Assembly (NCBI GenBank): GCA_039931435.1
Contig: JBDTRY010000068.1
Coordinates: forward strand, 1 to 15,870
Reading direction: 5' to 3'
DNA from: JBDTRY01 sp039931435
Lineage (GTDB): Bacteria > Acidobacteriota > Thermoanaerobaculia > Gp7-AA8
Length of the DNA: 15,870 nt
Shown here piece after piece: positions 14,212-15,870 of the stretch. The stretch's first letter is position 1. Each line of letters begins with the position of its first letter. Made by a program: the position numbers and the translations under genes. The notes beneath the pieces were generated by a model. It was not told where the DNA came from. It saw nothing but the letters and a program-made list of their open reading frames with translations, and searched no databases.

Positions 14212-14601
14212 TTACGGGCGCTCATTCCCCTGCGCCACGGAAGGTTCGCCGCTGAACTCGCCGATCAGGTTCGGAGCATCACCCCAGAGTCGCTCCAGGG
14301 CGTAGAACCTGCGGCATTCCTCGGTAAAGACATGCACAATGAAGTCGCCGTAGTCGACCAGAATCCAGCGACCCGGGTTCTGCCCCTCGATGAAAATCGG
14401 TTTGACTTGATCGGAGGTCCGCAGCCGCTCCTCCACCGCATCGGCGATGGCTTGTGTCTGGCGCTCGGTCGTTCCCGAACAGATGATGAAGTAATCGGCT
14501 ATGGATGTCAGCGCGGCGACGTAAAGAACGTCCACCTCGGTCCCTTTTCTATCCAACACTGCCTCTACCGCGTGCTGCACCCGTTCCCGAACTACATCCA
14601 T
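14212..14601 (-). CDS. rsfS: Ribosome silencing factor
   Basis: RsfS (Iojap family) binds uL14 on the 50S subunit and blocks joining with 30S during starvation. The 129-residue protein carries the family signatures SIADYFIICSGTTERQ, EGQNPGRWILVDYGDFIVHVF and FYALERLWGDAP. ATG 14601 is preferred over TTG 14607: GGAGGTG (14610-14616) is 8 bases from the ATG but only 2 from the TTG. The ATG shares one base with the nadD stop (TGATG), a coupling arrangement. The nadD-rsfS pair is a widely conserved neighbourhood, which supports the call. Confidence 0.95.
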   Translation of the reverse strand: MDVVRERVQHAVEAVLDRKGTEVDVLYVAALTSIADYFIICSGTTERQTQAIADAVEERLRTSDQVKPIFIEGQNPGRWILVDYGDFIVHVFTEECRRFYALERLWGDAPNLIGEFSGEPSVAQGNERP

Positions 14602-15239
14602 CAGCAATCCACCTCCGTACGATACAGGCCATGGGCAAGAACGTACCGGGCAACCCGCGGATCGAGAAGATCGCCGGAGTCCAGACCCCTGGCGATTCTG
14701 CTGCGAACCTCGGTTGAAGACACTTTCATTGTCTCATTCGACGCGAATACGAGCGCGCCACGTCTTAACCGCGCTTCCGGAGCCACCACCAGCCCGGACA
14801 GCACTTCCGGTACCTCAGGGCGCGCGTCGGAACGCGAGAGCACGACGAAATTCGCCAGCTCAAAAAGCCGCTCCCAGTTCTTCCACGCCGGAAGCGCCGC
14901 TACGTTGTCATCTCCGATGATCCAGTCGATTACTGCATCGGGAAACTCGCGCCGGAACAGCGACAGCGTATCCACGGTGAACGAGATTTCCTCTCGTTCA
15001 AGCTCCACGATCGAAACATTCATCCTGGAATCCGATTCCGTCCCGAGAACGGTCATGGCGTAGCGGTGAAATGCCGAGCTCTGATGCAGTCCCACCTTGA
15101 AGGGCTGCTGGAAGACAGGGATGTACGTGACGCGATCCCAGCCCATGGCATCCCAGCTGTCCAGCACCGGCCGGGTGTGTCCGAGGTGGAAAGGATCGAA
15201 CGTTCCGCCGCAAAGACCGATCCGCAAATGATCACTCAA
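14601..15239 (-). CDS. nadD: Nicotinate-nucleotide adenylyltransferase
   Basis: NadD adenylates nicotinate mononucleotide to deamido-NAD in NAD synthesis. The protein is about 212 residues. Motifs are GGTFDPFHLGHT (11-22) for nucleotide binding, ISFTVDTL, WIIGDDNVAALPAW and VSSTEVRSRI near the C-terminus. The usual PxxPHK is IPVFQQPFK here (40-48), with phenylalanine in place of histidine. TTG 15239 was chosen because GGAGG (15249-15253) lies 9 bases away and the protein then begins MSDHLRIGLCGGTFDP. A TTG at 15227 would also give a family-like start but lacks a nearby site. The start lies 8 bases inside obgE, so translation is probably coupled. Confidence 0.94.
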   Translation of the reverse strand: MSDHLRIGLCGGTFDPFHLGHTRPVLDSWDAMGWDRVTYIPVFQQPFKVGLHQSSAFHRYAMTVLGTESDSRMNVSIVELEREEISFTVDTLSLFRREFPDAVIDWIIGDDNVAALPAWKNWERLFELANFVVLSRSDARPEVPEVLSGLVVAPEARLRRGALVFASNETMKVSSTEVRSRIARGLDSGDLLDPRVARYVLAHGLYRTEVDC

Positions 15240-15870
15240 CGACCGCTGCCTCCGCAGACGTAAGACGCTCTTCCTTGACGACAGTACCAAGACGGCGGAC
15301 GAGCTCCGTGACGTTCAGCCCTGTCACTGCTGAGATTTCGAGATACTCGAAGCCGCGGTCGCTGGCGTACTTCCGCAGATCCTCAGAGGCATCGGGGAAT
15401 GCGGAGTCGAGTTTCGATCCGCAGATCAGCCGTGTCTTGGTAGCGAGGATTTCCGAGTAGAGACCAAGTTCGCGCTCGATCACCTCGGCGTCCGTCGAAG
15501 GGTTTGCGCCCTTCGAAAGATCGACGAGATGGACCAGCACCGCGCATCGTTCGACATGACGGAGGAACCGGTCGCCGAGGCCGTGGCCTTCGTGTGCTCC
15601 TTCGATCAGACCGGGAATGTCGGCAACGACAAAGGTTTCGTCGTCATGCACACTGACCACTCCCAGGTTCGGGACGAGCGTTGTAAACGGATAGTCCGCG
15701 ATCTTCGGCTTGGCGGCACTGATCACGGAGATGAGCGTGGACTTTCCCGCATTGGGAAGTCCAACCAGTCCGACATCGGCGATCAACTTCAGTTCGACCT
15801 GAAGTTGCCGTTCCTGCCCTTCTTCTCCGGGCTGAGCGAAGCGTGGAGACTGACGGGTTGCCGTGGCGAA
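15232..15870 (-). CDS. obgE: Obg family GTPase (5' end beyond the window)
   Basis: Obg is an essential GTPase in 50S ribosome assembly and stress signalling. The 212 residues seen here cover the end of the glycine-rich Obg fold (FAQPGEEGQERQLQVELKLI) and the whole G domain. G1 is GLPNAGKST, the switch region includes TTLVPNLG, G3 is DIPGLIEGAHEGHGLGDRFLRHVERC, and G5 is SAVTGLN. G4 reads SKLD, where NKxD is usual. The protein ends soon after the G domain (EERLTSAEAAVVE), so there is no C-terminal OCT domain. The frame stays open through the window edge, and the start codon lies outside. The stop overlaps the nadD start by 8 bases. Confidence 0.95.
   Translation of the reverse strand, partial: FATATRQSPRFAQPGEEGQERQLQVELKLIADVGLVGLPNAGKSTLISVISAAKPKIADYPFTTLVPNLGVVSVHDDETFVVADIPGLIEGAHEGHGLGDRFLRHVERCAVLVHLVDLSKGANPSTDAEVIERELGLYSEILATKTRLICGSKLDSAFPDASEDLRKYASDRGFEYLEISAVTGLNVTELVRRLGTVVKEERLTSAEAAVVE

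Noticed and set aside
13564..15063. Plus-strand 499-codon open frame
   Set aside because: It is antisense to the sigma-54 activator, rsfS and nadD, all of which show diagnostic motifs on the minus strand.
1..15870. Transfer RNA, ribosomal RNA, IS element, prophage or toxin-antitoxin genes
   Set aside because: I looked for these on both strands and saw no cloverleaf, rRNA-like stretch, transposase motif or phage gene.

Overview
The window is about 60% GC by eye. It holds two oppositely oriented gene blocks that converge near position 10020-10300. The gene content is bacterial. Palindromic repeats starting GTCATCCTGA, together with a Gram-negative-like housekeeping set, would suit an Acidobacteriota-type genome, but this placement is inferred from gene style and repeats, not from any marker phylogeny.

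Left block (plus strand, 356-10017): glgB (glycogen branching enzyme with an unusual ~230-residue disordered N-terminal extension), treZ (maltooligosyltrehalose trehalohydrolase), a GH57/DUF3536 glycosidase-like gene, and treY (maltooligosyltrehalose synthase). The four genes overlap end to start by 8, 4 and 4 bases, so they look like one translationally coupled operon. TreY converts the reducing end of an alpha-1,4-glucan to a trehalosyl end and TreZ releases trehalose. GlgB sets the branching of the glucan. The debranching enzyme that usually completes this route (TreX/GlgX) is absent here, and the GH57 protein occupies a suggestive position inside the operon.

Convergent junction (10018-10302): no gene. 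It contains two pieces of a palindromic repeat family and a strong hairpin just past holA.

Right block (minus strand, read from 15870 down to 10303): obgE (5' end outside the window), nadD, rsfS, a sigma-54 activator without a sensor domain, then a 609-base gap filled mostly by a tandem array of ~147-bp palindromic units, then rlmH, a DksA/TraR-type zinc-finger gene, a clear intrinsic terminator, and holA. Most of this block is ribosome assembly/dormancy, NAD synthesis and replication housekeeping. The sigma-54 activator is the odd member.

The most interesting points are the GlgB extension, the GH57 gene embedded in the trehalose operon, the sensor-less activator in the ribosome-related operon, and the tandem palindromic array. 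Nothing in the window resembles a defence system, prophage, IS element or CRISPR array.
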